NCBI GenBank assembly: GCA_024509875.1
Contig: JAMPIV010021250.1
Location: forward strand, 1 to 64,000
Direction: 5' to 3'
Source: Oreohelix idahoensis
Taxonomy: Eukaryota; Mollusca; Gastropoda; Stylommatophora; Oreohelicidae
Length of the DNA stretch: 64,000 bases
The notes below the pieces were generated by a model. That model saw nothing but the letters and a program-made list of their open reading frames with translations, searched no databases and was not told the origin of the DNA. This document shows positions 23,793-34,152 of the stretch, piece after piece (position 1 is the first letter of the stretch; each line of letters begins with the position of its first letter). The position numbers and the translations under genes are program-made.

Positions 23793-23862
23793 GCTCCATG
23801 CGGAGCATGGCGACACCAGTGCGCTTAATCCGACAGAAGCCTGCACGAAGCATTTATATGCT
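23793..23862 (+). other. Two-hairpin module 1 (F-type LTR)
   Basis: First hairpin GCTCC-ATGC-GGAGC (23793-23806); second AGCAT-TTAT-ATGCT (23849-23862). The flanking text catggcgacaccagtg and tggcagtggtttg is shared by the other three modules. Confidence 0.65.
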
Positions 23863-24133
23863 ATGGCAGTGGTTTGTTTTTGTAGCAATGTGTTTTATAT
23901 AATGAGTTCCCAATCTCATCAGTCGGCATATACGACATACTTCAAAGTGCAGGGACGAATATTTAAGTGGATCAGTTGCGAGGTGGTTGCTTATACTCTT
24001 TAATGCGAGTAGTCGTTGTACATATCGTTTAATATTATTTTATGCATATTTCATTATTATTTAGTTATTCTTATGTGTCGGATAATTTATGAGAGCACAT
24101 GGGTCCACTTGGGAACAAATTATGTCTCTTCTC

Positions 24134-24205
24134 GCTCCTTATGGAGCATATTGCCACCAGTGTGGCCAGCCTCCGCATGGAGACCGTACAAAGCATTCAG
24201 ATGCT
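24134..24205 (+). other. Two-hairpin module 2 (F-type LTR)
   Basis: GCTCC-TTAT-GGAGC (24134-24147) and AGCAT-TCAG-ATGCT (24192-24205). Same stems as module 1 with different first and second loops. Confidence 0.65.
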
Positions 24206-24646
24206 CCTGTAGTAGTGGTTTGGTAGCAATCTGTGTTACAGGGTGATATTGCCAGCCTCATGCACAGCACCATACTACTCTGATTAGACGACATGCATGG
24301 GCTGAGTGCGTGTGCATTGATAGTTGAATGTTTCAGGTAGCGTGGAAGAAGGACAGTTTGACAGATGAGAGCATGGTTTCTTTCATTATTTAACTTTTAT
24401 GATTTTAACTAGTCGGTGTTTTGTTTGCGTTTCTGATTAGCAATTGAGCACTGGCTGGGTTTTGTTTGCATTGTTTTATTTGTTTAATGTTTCCTTTATG
24501 CACTTGGTCACTGACTGGGTTGTATGAATAAATACAGCCCCTGCTTTAGAATCAGAATTGTATTGTTGTTCGGGTCGGTTGCGAGTGTGCAAAAAAGTGA
24601 TCACATATCACAACAGCATCATCATCATCTCGCCCACCCTATTACA

Positions 24647-24681
24647 GATATATTGATAGATAGATAGACAGACAGACAGAC

Positions 24682-24716
<35 letters not shown>

Positions 24717-24721
24717 TAGAC

Positions 24722-24808
<87 letters not shown>
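24647..24808. repeat. (GATA)n/(GACA)n, right of F-type LTR
   Basis: GATA units with interspersed GACA units. This is the right half of the array interrupted at 22672. Confidence 0.95.
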
Positions 24809-24809
<1 letters not shown>

Positions 24810-24829
24810 TTAAGTATTCAAATTTAAGT

Positions 24830-25240
24830 ATGTTAAAAAAAAGAAGCAAAAAAAGAGAGAAACAAAATAAATTAATAAAAATAAATTAATAAAATAAAAT
24901 AAAAAAAAACCAAAAAGAAAAAATACAAACAAACAAAATCTAAACCATTCATACAGTAAATTAGACTTAATTTGAAATGTAATCAGATTATGGTGGCATA
25001 TAATAAGAACTCGTGACATTTTGGAAATCTGCTGCTGAATGACCTGGGACTTCGTGTGTTGTTAGCGCATGCGGAAAATGTCCCCACAGGTGAGCAGCTT
25101 TGAGTCCCAAGCAGATACTGTCACAGGGAGTGAATTGTTGACGCCTCCACTATACGAGATCCAGCTTTATGACCTATGCTCCTTAGGGAGGTAAAGGGCA
25201 TTGACTGATAGATGAGAATCGTGTATTTAGGCCCGTCTTG
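24830..25240 (-). mobile_element. L2/CR1-like LINE (L-C) 3'-end fragment
   Basis: An A-rich stretch (24834-24950) is followed by sequence matching the 3' region of the next L-C copy (gaaatgtaatcagattatggtggcatata here; gaaacataatcacttagggcggcatata at 25448). It is non-coding and truncated. Confidence 0.5.
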
Positions 25241-25369
25241 CATTTAGCCCTTCCTCTTACTCATCTTTTATTGCTAGTTATCCAGACATTCTCCAACATA
25301 CTTAAGGTATTAGTTGCATGGCGATGCAACATTATAAGTAGTATAAAAGCATACGTTTACAGTATCTGA

Positions 25370-27302
25370 TTACAATTAAGAAGTAATGTATATTAAAATT
25401 AAAAACTAGATCATCAGACCCTCCACAGTATTTTAGATAATAATTCGAAACATAATCACTTAGGGCGGCATATAATCTGCACTCATAAATTATTTGAACA
25501 GTATACGATTCTATGAGTATGGACTGGGCATGTTTTTCAGGTCATGTGGAAGATTGTTCCAAAGATGAGCAGCTGAGTACAAATCGAGCCTGTGCTTTGG
25601 TACCTGTAACTGGTTTAAGCGCTAACTACGTTTTTCATTGAATTTTAAAAGTGGCCACAGATACGTAGGAGCATTCTGTGACAAGATTTTGTGAGCGAAT
25701 TTAACTTTGTTAAATAGGAAGCGCTTTCTAAAGGGTAATATTTCAAGATAGTTATATAGATCTATAAAATGTGTTTGACGCAACTAGGCGCACTGCACGT
25801 TTTTGAAGTGAATGAAGCCTTTTTGTGTTGGATATGGAACAACCATCCCAGATTGTGGAACAATAGTCTAAGTATGTTTGTATATGAGATGTGTAGAACA
25901 TTTTCCTTGCCCCCTCATCCAGGAAGTGTTTGATTTTGGCTAATTGGTAAACTTTTTGTGCCGTTAGCTCTGTGAGTGCACTTACATGTGAGTTCCAACT
26001 TAGGTGCTGGTCAACAGTAAGACCTAGAGTTTTATGTACATTTACGTTTTCAATTGGAATTATGGAATTCCAAGCTGCATAGTGTCAATCATAAAAAGCC
26101 TTTATGCCAACTTTACTTGCAGTATTGGGCAGAGCAACCTAACCTTTGAAGTGAAGACAGGAGTACGACAGGGATGCCTCTTATCAACGACTCTATTTTT
26201 AACAGTCATAGACTGGGTGATGCGCCAGACAACAGAGGGCAATCCAAGAGGAATAAGATGGACTACATTTTCTACATTGGAAGATCTGGAATATGCAGAT
26301 GACATTGCACTGCTAGCACATTCACATCAACACATCCAGGAAAAAAACGGATAGACTTAATAAGTATAGCCAGCAGGTGGGCTTGAACATCAACCTAAAG
26401 AAGACAGAGGTCATGACGCTCAATGTGAGCAACCCTGAGCCCATATCAGTAAGGAATCAGCAACTGGAACAGACAGATGCCTTCAAATAACTAGGATGCA
26501 TAGTAACACGAGACGGCGGAGCAAGCAAAGACATAACAAAAGAATGATCAAAGCAAGAACAGCCTTTTTTAGTCTAAACAACATCTGGAAGTCCTCTCAG
26601 TACAGCACAAGCACAAAATTAGGATTATATCAGAGCTGTGTGCTTTCTGTGCTTCTCTATGGCGCGGAGAGCTGGAGAGCTACAGAGAAGGAAATATCGA
26701 AATTGTCCTCTTTTCACACAACATGCCTAAGAAAAATAATTCTCCGAATCTTTTGGCCGAATATCATCACCAACCAAGATCTGCTTACTCGGAGCAAGCA
26801 AGAGGACATGCACACCATCATAGCTGGCAGACGCTGGAGCTGGGTTGGCCATGTCCTCAGAAGAGACCCCGATACCATCACAAGAACAGCTATGCTATGG
26901 ACCCTGAAGGAAAAGGAAAGAGAGGCCGACCAAAAACAACTTGGCGGAGGACTGTGGAGGCTGAGATGCAAAGAATGAACCAGAGTTGGGGCACTGTACG
27001 AAGGATGGCCACCGACCGAGCAAAGTGGAATCAATTTGTTGTTGCCCTACAAGACGCCACCAGGCGTAATAGCCACTGACTGCTTTGACGGTCGGCGGCT
27101 AAGGATCAAAGGAGAAGAAGAAGGCGTTTTTAATTAGTGATGTTCCAATTTAGAGCTGAAGTGTTGTTTTCTGCGAGGTTTATAGGTTTTGTCTGGTTAA
27201 TATTAACATACATTTCGTTTTACTAATATTTATTTGCATTCGAGTCTCGCTGCTCCACTTAATAAGATTATTTGTATCAGTTTGTAAAGATAGTTCTAGT
27301 GA
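25370..27302 (-). pseudogene. L2/CR1-like LINE (L-C), RT C-terminal part, split by an L-A insertion
   Basis: The reverse strand reads, from 27302, [18 protein letters not shown] then QINISKTKCMLI (RT palm end). After the nested insertion (26056-27124) it continues NVNVHKTLGLTVDQHLSW, then KVYQLAKIKHFLDEGARKM, TYLDYCSTIWDGC and RLHSLQKRAVRLV. These are the characteristic C-terminal motifs of L2/CR1/Rex-like RTs. The start of the RT is missing next to the GATA/CA tract and the frame decays after about 25740. It is non-functional. Confidence 0.7.
26056..27124 (+). mobile_element. LINE L-A copy b nested in L-C, with target duplication
   Basis: The target repeat is cgttttcaatt (26045-26055) and cgtttttaatt (27125-27135), 11 bases with one mismatch. 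The element is 5'-truncated and starts inside RT (VRQGCLLSTTLFLTVIDWVM; catalytic YADD in LEYADDIALLAHS, about 26287-26325). It continues through LNINLKKTEVMTLN, VLLYGAESWRATEKE and GRRWSWVGHVLRRDPD to RRTVEAEMQRMNQSWGTV and a TGA near 27078. The sense-strand 3' tail is gaagaagaag. At least three frame breaks (26354, 26490, 26900-26940) make it non-functional. Confidence 0.85.
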
Positions 27303-27307
27303 GGTGC

Positions 27308-27308
27308 A

Positions 27309-27364
<56 letters not shown>

Positions 27365-27386
27365 TTAGACAGACAGACAGACAGAC

Positions 27387-27432
<46 letters not shown>

Positions 27433-27534
27433 ATAGACAGAAAGACGGACAGACAGACAGACAGAAAGACGGACAGACAGACAGACAGACACACACACAC
27501 ATGCACACACACTCATACATACACACACACACCC

Positions 27535-27597
<63 letters not shown>
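27308..27597. repeat. GATA/GACA/GACG and (CA)n compound microsatellite
   Basis: GATA and GACA units (27308-27490) run into CA and CCCA units (27491-27597). It lies in the E1-E2 intron of gene copy 1, in the same position as the large GATA array in copy 2. Confidence 0.95.
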
Positions 27598-27599
<2 letters not shown>

Positions 27600-27652
27600 A
27601 ATTGATTGAGTGAATGAACATTGTATAAACAGATATTAAAATGTAAACTTAC

Positions 27653-27792
27653 CGAGCTTAGATCATGTATATCGACTGGTATTATTCTCACTTGTATTAA
27701 GGCATGATCTGCAAACCCATTTTTGATCTGCTCCGAGTTGTCAAAGACACCATTCACGATTGTACGAAAATTTAGAATGTTCTCAGAGAGGT
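27653..27792 (-). CDS. Exon E1 of the unrecognised duplicated gene, copy 1
   Basis: 140 bases: two bases of a split codon plus 46 codons, ending in phase 0 at AGCTCG|GTAAGT, a perfect donor; acceptor atgtctag|AC. It reads LSENILNFRTIVNGVF, DNSEQIKNGFADHALIQ, VRIIPVDIHDLSS. The partner in copy 2 (58946-59085) has identical length, phase, acceptor context and donor. E1 ends and E2 starts in phase 0, so they join in frame. In copy 1 the intron to E2 has grown to about 5.7 kb by insertions, against 0.84 kb in copy 2. Function unknown; no membrane segment or Cys pattern is visible in these pieces. Confidence 0.65.
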
Positions 27793-27879
27793 CTAGACAT
27801 GAGAAAGATGCGATTCTCTTATTTTAGGACAGTTTAATATAAAAGACGTGATATGTTATTTAATCATCTGTTTACTTAC

Positions 27880-30175
27880 TTACTCAGTCGTTCCACTTCT
27901 ACCGTGAGGTGTAGAGGTTTGGAAGAGAGAGCAACAGACTATCCTGTCGGCTGTCTTCCTCCTGGAATGGTTCCATTCTAGTCCTCGGTCCTTCAAAGAT
28001 TGTCTAATGTTGTCCTCCTAGCGGACTCTGGGTCGTCCTGGGGGTCTGGATCCTTGGCTCTTTGTTTCCCATGCTTGTCGTGGTAGCCGATCTTCTCTCA
28101 TTCTGCAGACATGACCATACCATCTTAGTTGGGACTGTTCTACTTGGGGCTCCAAGGGTGGGATTTTAAGCCTTGACGTATCTCGTCTGGTTGCGGACCA
28201 TATCTCTTCTTGTTACTTCAACCACCTTCCTCAGATACCTCATTTCTGAGGTTTGGATCTGGCTTGTATAGGTTGTAGTCATTGTCAATAACTCGCATCA
28301 TTTTGTCAAGACTGGGACATAGGTAGAGCGGTATACAGCCATCTTCGTTTTCTTACCAACCTCTCTCTTGCTGAGGAATCCTCGATTTACGGCCTGAAAA
28401 AGTCTCCCAGCTGCTGCTTTTCTGGTGGCCAACTCTTCTTTGATGCCTCTTGGATTATAGAGTAGACTTTACCAGGGACACTGAGAAGGGATATGTCTCT
28501 GTGGTTTCCACATTGTCGGTTGTCACCCTTTTTGAAAATTGATGTTATGATGACAATCTCCCAATCCTTTGGTATGGTCTTGTTGCACCACGCAGCCTTA
28601 AGAGTAATAGGTCGCCTGATGTTCCCATGCACTTACCCATTTCTGGTGTTATATCATCATGCCCTGCTGCTTTGCTCATCTTGATTGTTTCCAGTACTGC
28701 CTTCAGTTCTTCCATCTTTATATCATCTTGGTTTTCTCTTCTGTGCTAGTGGTTAGAACATCTGTTTTGTTGCTAGCACCTTGTTCTTTGCTTCTGTGCT
28801 GAGTGTCAAAATTTCTCTTTATTTTTACATTTGTCCTGTTGTGTTTTTAGCTCCTAAGTATTGTTTCCATGCCATTTTCTTCTCTCTTATTTGACTTCAT
28901 CTGTCCACCAAGGTGTTCTCTTTCTCGTGTTCCCGAGTCGGACTTCACCACATGCTTCTGCAGCAGCTGTCTTTATGATGTCCTTGAATTTGAGCCAGAG
29001 GGTTTCCAAGTCACAAAGTTGTTCTGCTGTATTGGTCACCACTGCAGCAATAAGCCCTTGATATCTGGTCTTAATTTCTTCTCTCTCAGCTTGTAGGTCT
29101 TAATTCTCATTTCTCCCGTTCGTGTACTTAGTTTCGTGTGTGATGTTGGGCAGTTCCTAGGCTGAGCAACTCTTTCAGCTGTTCTTTTGATTGTAAGCAG
29201 GTAGTGATCACTTCCAATCTCTGGCTCCCTCCAGACTCTAGCATCCCGGACATATTTGAATTAGCTCCTCCTAAGAATGGCATAGTCGATCACTGACTCC
29301 TCATTCTTTGTTGGTTCACATATAGTGTATGCATGTATGCGCTTATTGGGGAACTTTGTGTTGGTAATGATCAGATTCTGCTCACTGCAGAATCTAAGGA
29401 GTCGCTTTCCATTTTCATTGACAGTATCTTCTCGATATCTTTCGACATCTCCACCCCATCTAGCACGGACATTTCCAACTCTGGCATCGAAATCTCCGAG
29501 CATGATAATTTCATCTCGGCAGTCATCCACTGTCCTTTGAAGCAGCTCGAAGAATTCCTTGACCTCTGCTCTCTCATCCTCATTTGGCTCATACACTATG
29601 ACCAGGTTGACTATGGTTCCTCCATCTTTTAGTTTTACAACAATAATGCGCTCCGAGATTAAGTTCCATCCCTTGATACTATCTTTTTGGTTTTTGGCCA
29701 CAATGCAACCCACGCCCCCCTTTAGCTGTTTCAGATGTGGGTACACCACTGTCGAGCAGCATGTTGCCATCAAGATCATTGACTCCTTGTCCTTTTGTCT
29801 TTGTTTCCGTTATAGCCAGGATTTCTAGTTTTGCTTTCCTCATCTCTTCCACCAGCTCCGCTTCCTTCCCATTTATACTTCTTGTGTTCCATGTTCCATA
29901 AGTCGTAGTCCGTAGTCCGTGTCATCCCTTGATACTATCTTTTTGGTTTTTGGCCACAATGCAACCCACGCCCCCCTTTAGCTGTTTCAGATGTGGGTAC
30001 ACCACTGTCGAGCAGCATGTTGCCATCAAGATCATTGACTCCTTGTCCTTTTGTCTTTGTTTCCGTTATATCCAAAATTTCTAGTTTTGCTCTCCTCATC
30101 TCTTCCACCAGCTCCTCTTCATTCACATTTACACTTCTTGTGTTCCAAGTTCCATTAGTCGTAGTCTGTAGCCCG
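27880..30175 (-). pseudogene. ORF2 of L-B: APE endonuclease and partial RT
   Basis: From 30175: NGTWNTRSVNVNEEELVE and LEILDITETKTKGQG (endonuclease start). Then GGVGCIVAKNQKDSIKGW, VNLVIVYEPNEDER, MLGDFDARVG, and NENGKRLLRFCSEQNLII to TKNEESVIDYAIL (29779-29261), covering the APE-type endonuclease with its GDF(N/D)A and NENG-type boxes. A linker (about 29060-28870) reads KRTPWWTDEVK. RT fingers (about 28690-28470) show KAAGHDDITPEM and TIPKDWEIVIITSIFKKG. At about 28455 the frame jumps from VPGKVYS to KEELATRK, deleting the palm and its catalytic box. It ends with AVNRGFL and a tail RWYGHVCRMREDRLP. A 255-bp tandem duplication also breaks it. Confidence 0.78.
29671..30165. repeat. Tandem duplication inside the L-B endonuclease
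   Basis: The block beginning cccttgatactatctttttgg occurs at 29671 and again at about 29927. About 220 bases after each start are nearly the same, including the cccacgcccccctttagctg and gttgccatcaagatcattgac runs. The offset is about 255 bases. It duplicates the same part of the endonuclease coding region, so it arose after or during insertion. Confidence 0.85.
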
Positions 30176-31093
30176 TTTCTTTTAGAATGTTGTTGTTGTT
30201 GTTGTTGTTTTATCCTACTGTGACAGCACCATCTTGAGGTCTGTCGTTCTCGGCGCTGGCCCCATCTGGGCAGTCATGTTGTCTATGTGGTTTAGTGCCT
30301 TTTGATCACGTTATCTTCAAGCAGATTTATTACAAGGCCATAATAAGCCTACGAATTAGCTGTGTTTTTGCTCTAGTTGTGTATATCTGTGTTTTCATGC
30401 ATTCTGGAGCAATAATCGCGTGTGTTATCTGTGTGGCGCAGATTAATGCGCGTAAGCGCGCAGTAAATTGAGTGGTTAGGCCAGGGCCTATAAAAGGGGT
30501 AGCAAGTGGCGAAACTGGGATTGTTGAGACAGCCGCCCAGTGAGAACAGACGAAGAAGACAGACAGAGCCAAGCTGTAAATGCCTTGAGCACGTGAGTTA
30601 ATTTAAATTAGCATTAGTTTTCTAGGATTCTGAAATTATATCGATGTGGCTATTTTAATGTTTAATGGAATAAATAGATAGATAGATAGATGTGAAAGTT
30701 TAAGAGCGATTATTTCATTCTTCAGAAAGGCAGACATAGTGTGAGGCTATTTCACTGCGAAATTTAGATAAGATTAACAATCGCAAGATAGCAACCTCGT
30801 GGTGATAAAAGGCGGTGATAGCGAGTCTGAGCAAACACGCTCCGCGTGTTAAACCTATAATATGTTATGCCGAGCGACACGCGGTGTATTTAGTTCCAGT
30901 TTTTGGTTAAAGCCAAGAATATTATTCTTTAATGTAAGAGTAATTTTATTTTATCCTTTAATGTAAAAGTAATTAAGTGTATTTCACGATTATTGATTAT
31001 TCTACTGTTTATCTTTAGTGGTTACTTAGAAGGGAGAATAGTCATTTAGATTTCTGGTGCGTAAGGCAAGTTGAGTCAGGTGTTTCTCTGTTT

Positions 31094-31164
31094 GCTCCCG
31101 GTGGAGCATGGAAACACCAATGCGGCTGGTGTCCACCACAAGTCAACAGAAGCATTTTTATGCT
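31094..31164 (+). other. Two-hairpin module 3 (F-type LTR)
   Basis: GCTCC-CGGT-GGAGC (31094-31107) and AGCAT-TTTT-ATGCT (31151-31164). Confidence 0.65.
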
Positions 31165-31463
31165 GTTACAGTGGTTGTTCCTGTAATAATGTGTTTCATG
31201 TGATGAGTTCCCAATCTCGTCAGGGGTCACATATGACACGTTTGTGGCCAGGCGCACCAGTCGTCACTTACGACATGTTCAGAGTGCGGGAACGAGTATT
31301 GATGTGGGTCGGTTGAGAGGTAGTAGTTAATTCTCATTATTGAGATTATTTGTTGTACATGTATTGAAGAATATTATTTTATGTCCAGTTGATTATTATT
31401 GTTATGTGAACATGGTTTGTGAGAGCACGTGGGCGTACTTAGAGTTGTATATTTCTCTCCTCC

Positions 31464-31524
31464 GCTCCTGAGGGAGCATGGGGCCACCGGTGTGGTTTGT
31501 CTCAGCATGAAGCATTCAGATGCT
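31464..31524 (+). other. Two-hairpin module 4 (F-type LTR)
   Basis: GCTCC-TGAG-GGAGC (31464-31477) and AGCAT-TCAG-ATGCT (31511-31524). Confidence 0.65.
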
Positions 31525-32082
31525 CTTGCAGTAGTGGTTTCGGTAGCAACCTATGTTACCCGGTGCGATTGCCAGCCTCATGCACAACACCATACTAGTC
31601 GCATTGGACGACACGCATGAGTGTGTGAGATAGTTGATGATATCAGGTGGGCGCATGTTTTCTGTATGGTAAGTGTTATTATCCATGCTATTGATGTTCA
31701 CTTAGACGTTGTTTTATTTATTATTTTTCAGACAGTCTATGAACACTGACTGGGTGTTCGTTTGATTGTTTGTTGGATTGTTTGTTTGGTGTTCGGTTCT
31801 GTTCGGTAGAATTAAATGTTGATCTGCATAAGGCTTTGGGTTGCTTGAATTGTTAAGTCTGCTGCTGAGAGGGTTGCAAGCAACCAATAATTGCAACCCC
31901 TGTCAAACGATCCTTTATAAATTTTCTTGGTGCACGGGTCTGGGGTGTGAGGTACCACCTAGCGCCCCTGTCACACTACTATGTTGCTGTAATACCCTGT
32001 TCAACCTGAAAGTTGGTTATAATTGGGGTGTATAGGGTGTTATCGTCTTCACTGGTATCTCGTTCGTAGTCCTGGAGGTGAC

Positions 32083-32100
32083 TGGTCCTGAAAAGGACCA
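32083..32100 (-). other. Histone-type stem-loop after L-B ORF1
   Basis: On the sense (minus) strand: TGGTCCT, loop TTTC, AGGACCA. The inner 16 bases fit the histone mRNA 3' stem-loop consensus GGYYYUUYUNARRRCC. It lies about 80 bases after the double stop that ends ORF1. No purine-rich downstream element typical of histone genes follows. On the plus strand the same bases form a GAAA tetraloop. Confidence 0.5.
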
Positions 32101-32178
32101 CTAGCTGGCTGTCTGAGTTCCTCTTTGTCCGTTTGTGGTGCCGTATCGCGCTCATGGTGTTTTTTATGTCCTGCCTCA

Positions 32179-34088
32179 CTATCTGGCTTGTTTGGTTTTG
32201 TGTGTTTCTACGCTCTTAGTTTCTGTTGCTTTTGTCTTCTTGCTCTCCTGTACCTGTGACAGTGCTTTTTCAATTATCGTTGGTAGTAGCTGTTCTAGCG
32301 TTTCTTGGATGATTTCTCTTACTGCTTGGTTGTTCGATTTAGTTTCTAGCGTGCTGTTTGATGATATTTCCTCAATGGCTATTCTTTCTGCTTCTATTCT
32401 TTTGAGTATTTTTGCGTTTTCTTCCTTCAGCTTTGTCAGCTTCTTGACATCTGATTCTACTTGCTGCTGGATTCTTTTCATTTCTTCCATCACGTGTTTT
32501 ATGTTCTGCATGTTTATCGCCTCTTCTCCACTGTCGGTTGGTTCTTCAGCGGCCTGCTTGCTGTTGTTTTCGATTCGCAGCTTTATTTTCATTTCTCTGA
32601 CTTCAGCGGTCAGCTTGTGTAACTGTCGTCTGTCTATTGTGCGTTGTTTTTCTGCAATATCCGCAGCCACTCTGTGTTTTGCCTCCTTGAAGGGGATGTT
32701 TTTGGAAACCGCTTCCTTCAGGATGCTCTTGGTTTCCTGGAACATCGGGCAGTCTCGGTATCTAGCCCCATGGTTTCCGAGGCAGTTTGCACAGGAGCGG
32801 TTTGAGTTTATTGCTTTGTAGTTGTTGTCCTCCTTCGCCTTGGGACAATCGCGGTATAGGTGGCCACCCGCACAAAATCGACAGACTGCATCTCTCCTGC
32901 ACGTTTTCTTTGTGTGCGAGAACTGCTGGCAGTTGGAGCACTGCATCACCGGAGGGATATAGGCTTCTGTCTTTTTGGTTGTTGTTTCCAGCGTCAGTCT
33001 CTCGGGTCTTGTCGATCCTTCTACCGTAACTATCATCAGATTGGTATCTTTCTTGGTCCAGGTTTTTAGTCTTTCGACCTGCGTGATTTTTAGATTTGCG
33101 TTTTCAACCTGATGGCGTCTGTGGACCTCGGCTTCGGAACAACTGGTATCCACCCCTCTGATGACCAACTTCTTTGTTGTTATGTACTTCTCCACCACCA
33201 CTTTTATTTGGTGGGGCAACTGGACTTCTTTTGGACTAGATTCCAGTTCGGTCATCAGTGAAGTGGTTGTTGTGGTGCTGTTGAGCGAAAGCACGACTCC
33301 CTTTTCGTGCCTCCGTACTTTAGCGATACCTCTTCTTCCAGTTATCACCTCGAGGATGTTGATCACTTTGTTGTCGGGTAGGGCCCTGAGTGAGGCCTCA
33401 CTTCCTGACGTCTGGGTGATCTTTACTATCCTCTCTCGTATCGTTTATGCGTTATTTGTCCCTTTGGTGTTTGGTCTATGTTTCCCTCCACAGTCTTGTC
33501 TCGAATCTTGCTCCCGTTCTTTGTTATAAGGTGTTATATGTTGCTTCTGGGCCCTTGAGTTGTCTGCTGTTGTTTCCTTAGGACCAGGAATGGTAACTTG
33601 ATTCTCAGTGTTTTCATTGTTCAGCACTCCGGCGTCTGCTTCTACTACATCTGCTTTATCTGTTGATACGCTCTCAACATGTCTTTATATTCTGGGTCTT
33701 CATAATTTTGTCTAGAGATGTTTGCTTCTGCCATTTTCTGTATTCTTTCCGTCATCTGCTCCAACTGTTGTAACGCTCTCAATATTTCTTTGCGTTCTGG
33801 GTCTTCATCATCATCTACTTCCACACTAGCACTTGGGGCCGCATTGCTTTCCGGCAATCTGCTCTTGTCCTTTTCCTTCGAAGCTTCGGGTCGCTCATCG
33901 GTTGTAGTATCAACGGTTGCTTTGTTTGACTTCTGAGAAGGACTGGCCACGAAGTTGGTAGTTGGAGTATTCTTGCTCTCTGGTTGACTCTGTTTGTTCT
34001 TCGTTGGTTCTTGTTTGATGCTGCTGACAAGTGTTTGAGGGCTTGTGTAGACTTTCCTCTTTTTCGCTTTTGGCTTAGTACGAGTCAT
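32179..34088 (-). pseudogene. ORF1 of L-B: nucleic-acid-binding protein with three zinc knuckles
   Basis: Start ATG at 34088 (MTRTKPKAKKRK), 147 codons rich in Lys, Ser and Thr. The frame then breaks between 33645 and 33366, and a 395-codon frame continues to the double stop at 32179. That frame shows a middle domain (about 50-130) like the pre-knuckle domain of Jockey/I-type ORF1s, then three CCHC knuckles: C143-C146-H151-C156, C162-C165-H169-C174 and C192-C195-H199-C206. A long charged coiled coil follows (about 215-380; many Lys, Glu and Gln). Such proteins coat LINE RNA. One or two frameshifts separate the halves, so this copy is probably dead, though the second frame is remarkably intact. 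Confidence 0.82.
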
Positions 34089-34136
34089 TTTATTATATTG
34101 CTATCGTATAATGAACTGGTGGTTGAGCGCTGTGGA

Positions 34137-34152
34137 CGTCCTGAAAAGGACG
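34137..34152 (-). other. Histone-type stem-loop in the L-B 5' leader
   Basis: Sense strand CGTCCT, loop TTTC, AGGACG, about 50 bases before the ORF1 ATG. It differs from the one at 32083 by a swapped G-C/C-G outer pair, so the stem is kept. Like that one, it reads as a GAAA tetraloop on the other strand. Confidence 0.45.

Larger units (their letters stand above)
22673..24646. mobile_element. F-type LTR (solo) inserted in a GATA array
   Basis: 1974 bp starting TGTGACAGCGCC and ending CTATTACA, flanked on both sides by gata, consistent with a 4-bp target duplication in the array. It aligns with a second copy at 30219-31975 (TGTGACAGCACC to CTGTCACA, flanked by ctac). The TG...CA ends, near-palindromic termini and 4-bp duplications fit a solo LTR of an LTR retrotransposon. 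No internal region of this family is in the window, so its class is not proved. It carries two copies of a two-hairpin module. Confidence 0.7.
30219..31975. mobile_element. F-type LTR (solo) between ORF1 and ORF2 of L-B
   Basis: 1757 bp, starting TGTGACAGCACC and ending CCCCTGTCACA, flanked by the 4-bp repeat ctac (30215-30218, 31976-31979). Removing it restores a plausible ORF1-ORF2 gap. It matches the LTR at 22673-24646 along its length and has its own two-hairpin modules at 31094 and 31464. It contains a short GATA run (30670-30690) and no ORF of note. Confidence 0.75.

Noticed and set aside
24625..24849. Apparent protein of repeated YLSI units (also at 27180-27757)
   Set aside because: Translation of GATA/GACA repeats.
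32083..32100. Histone gene end
   Set aside because: The stem-loop matches, but no histone coding sequence or downstream purine element is nearby; the context is LINE L-B.
32135..32821. 228-codon plus-strand frame (hydrophobic, Ser/Leu-rich)
   Set aside because: Antisense shadow of the L-B ORF1 coiled coil.
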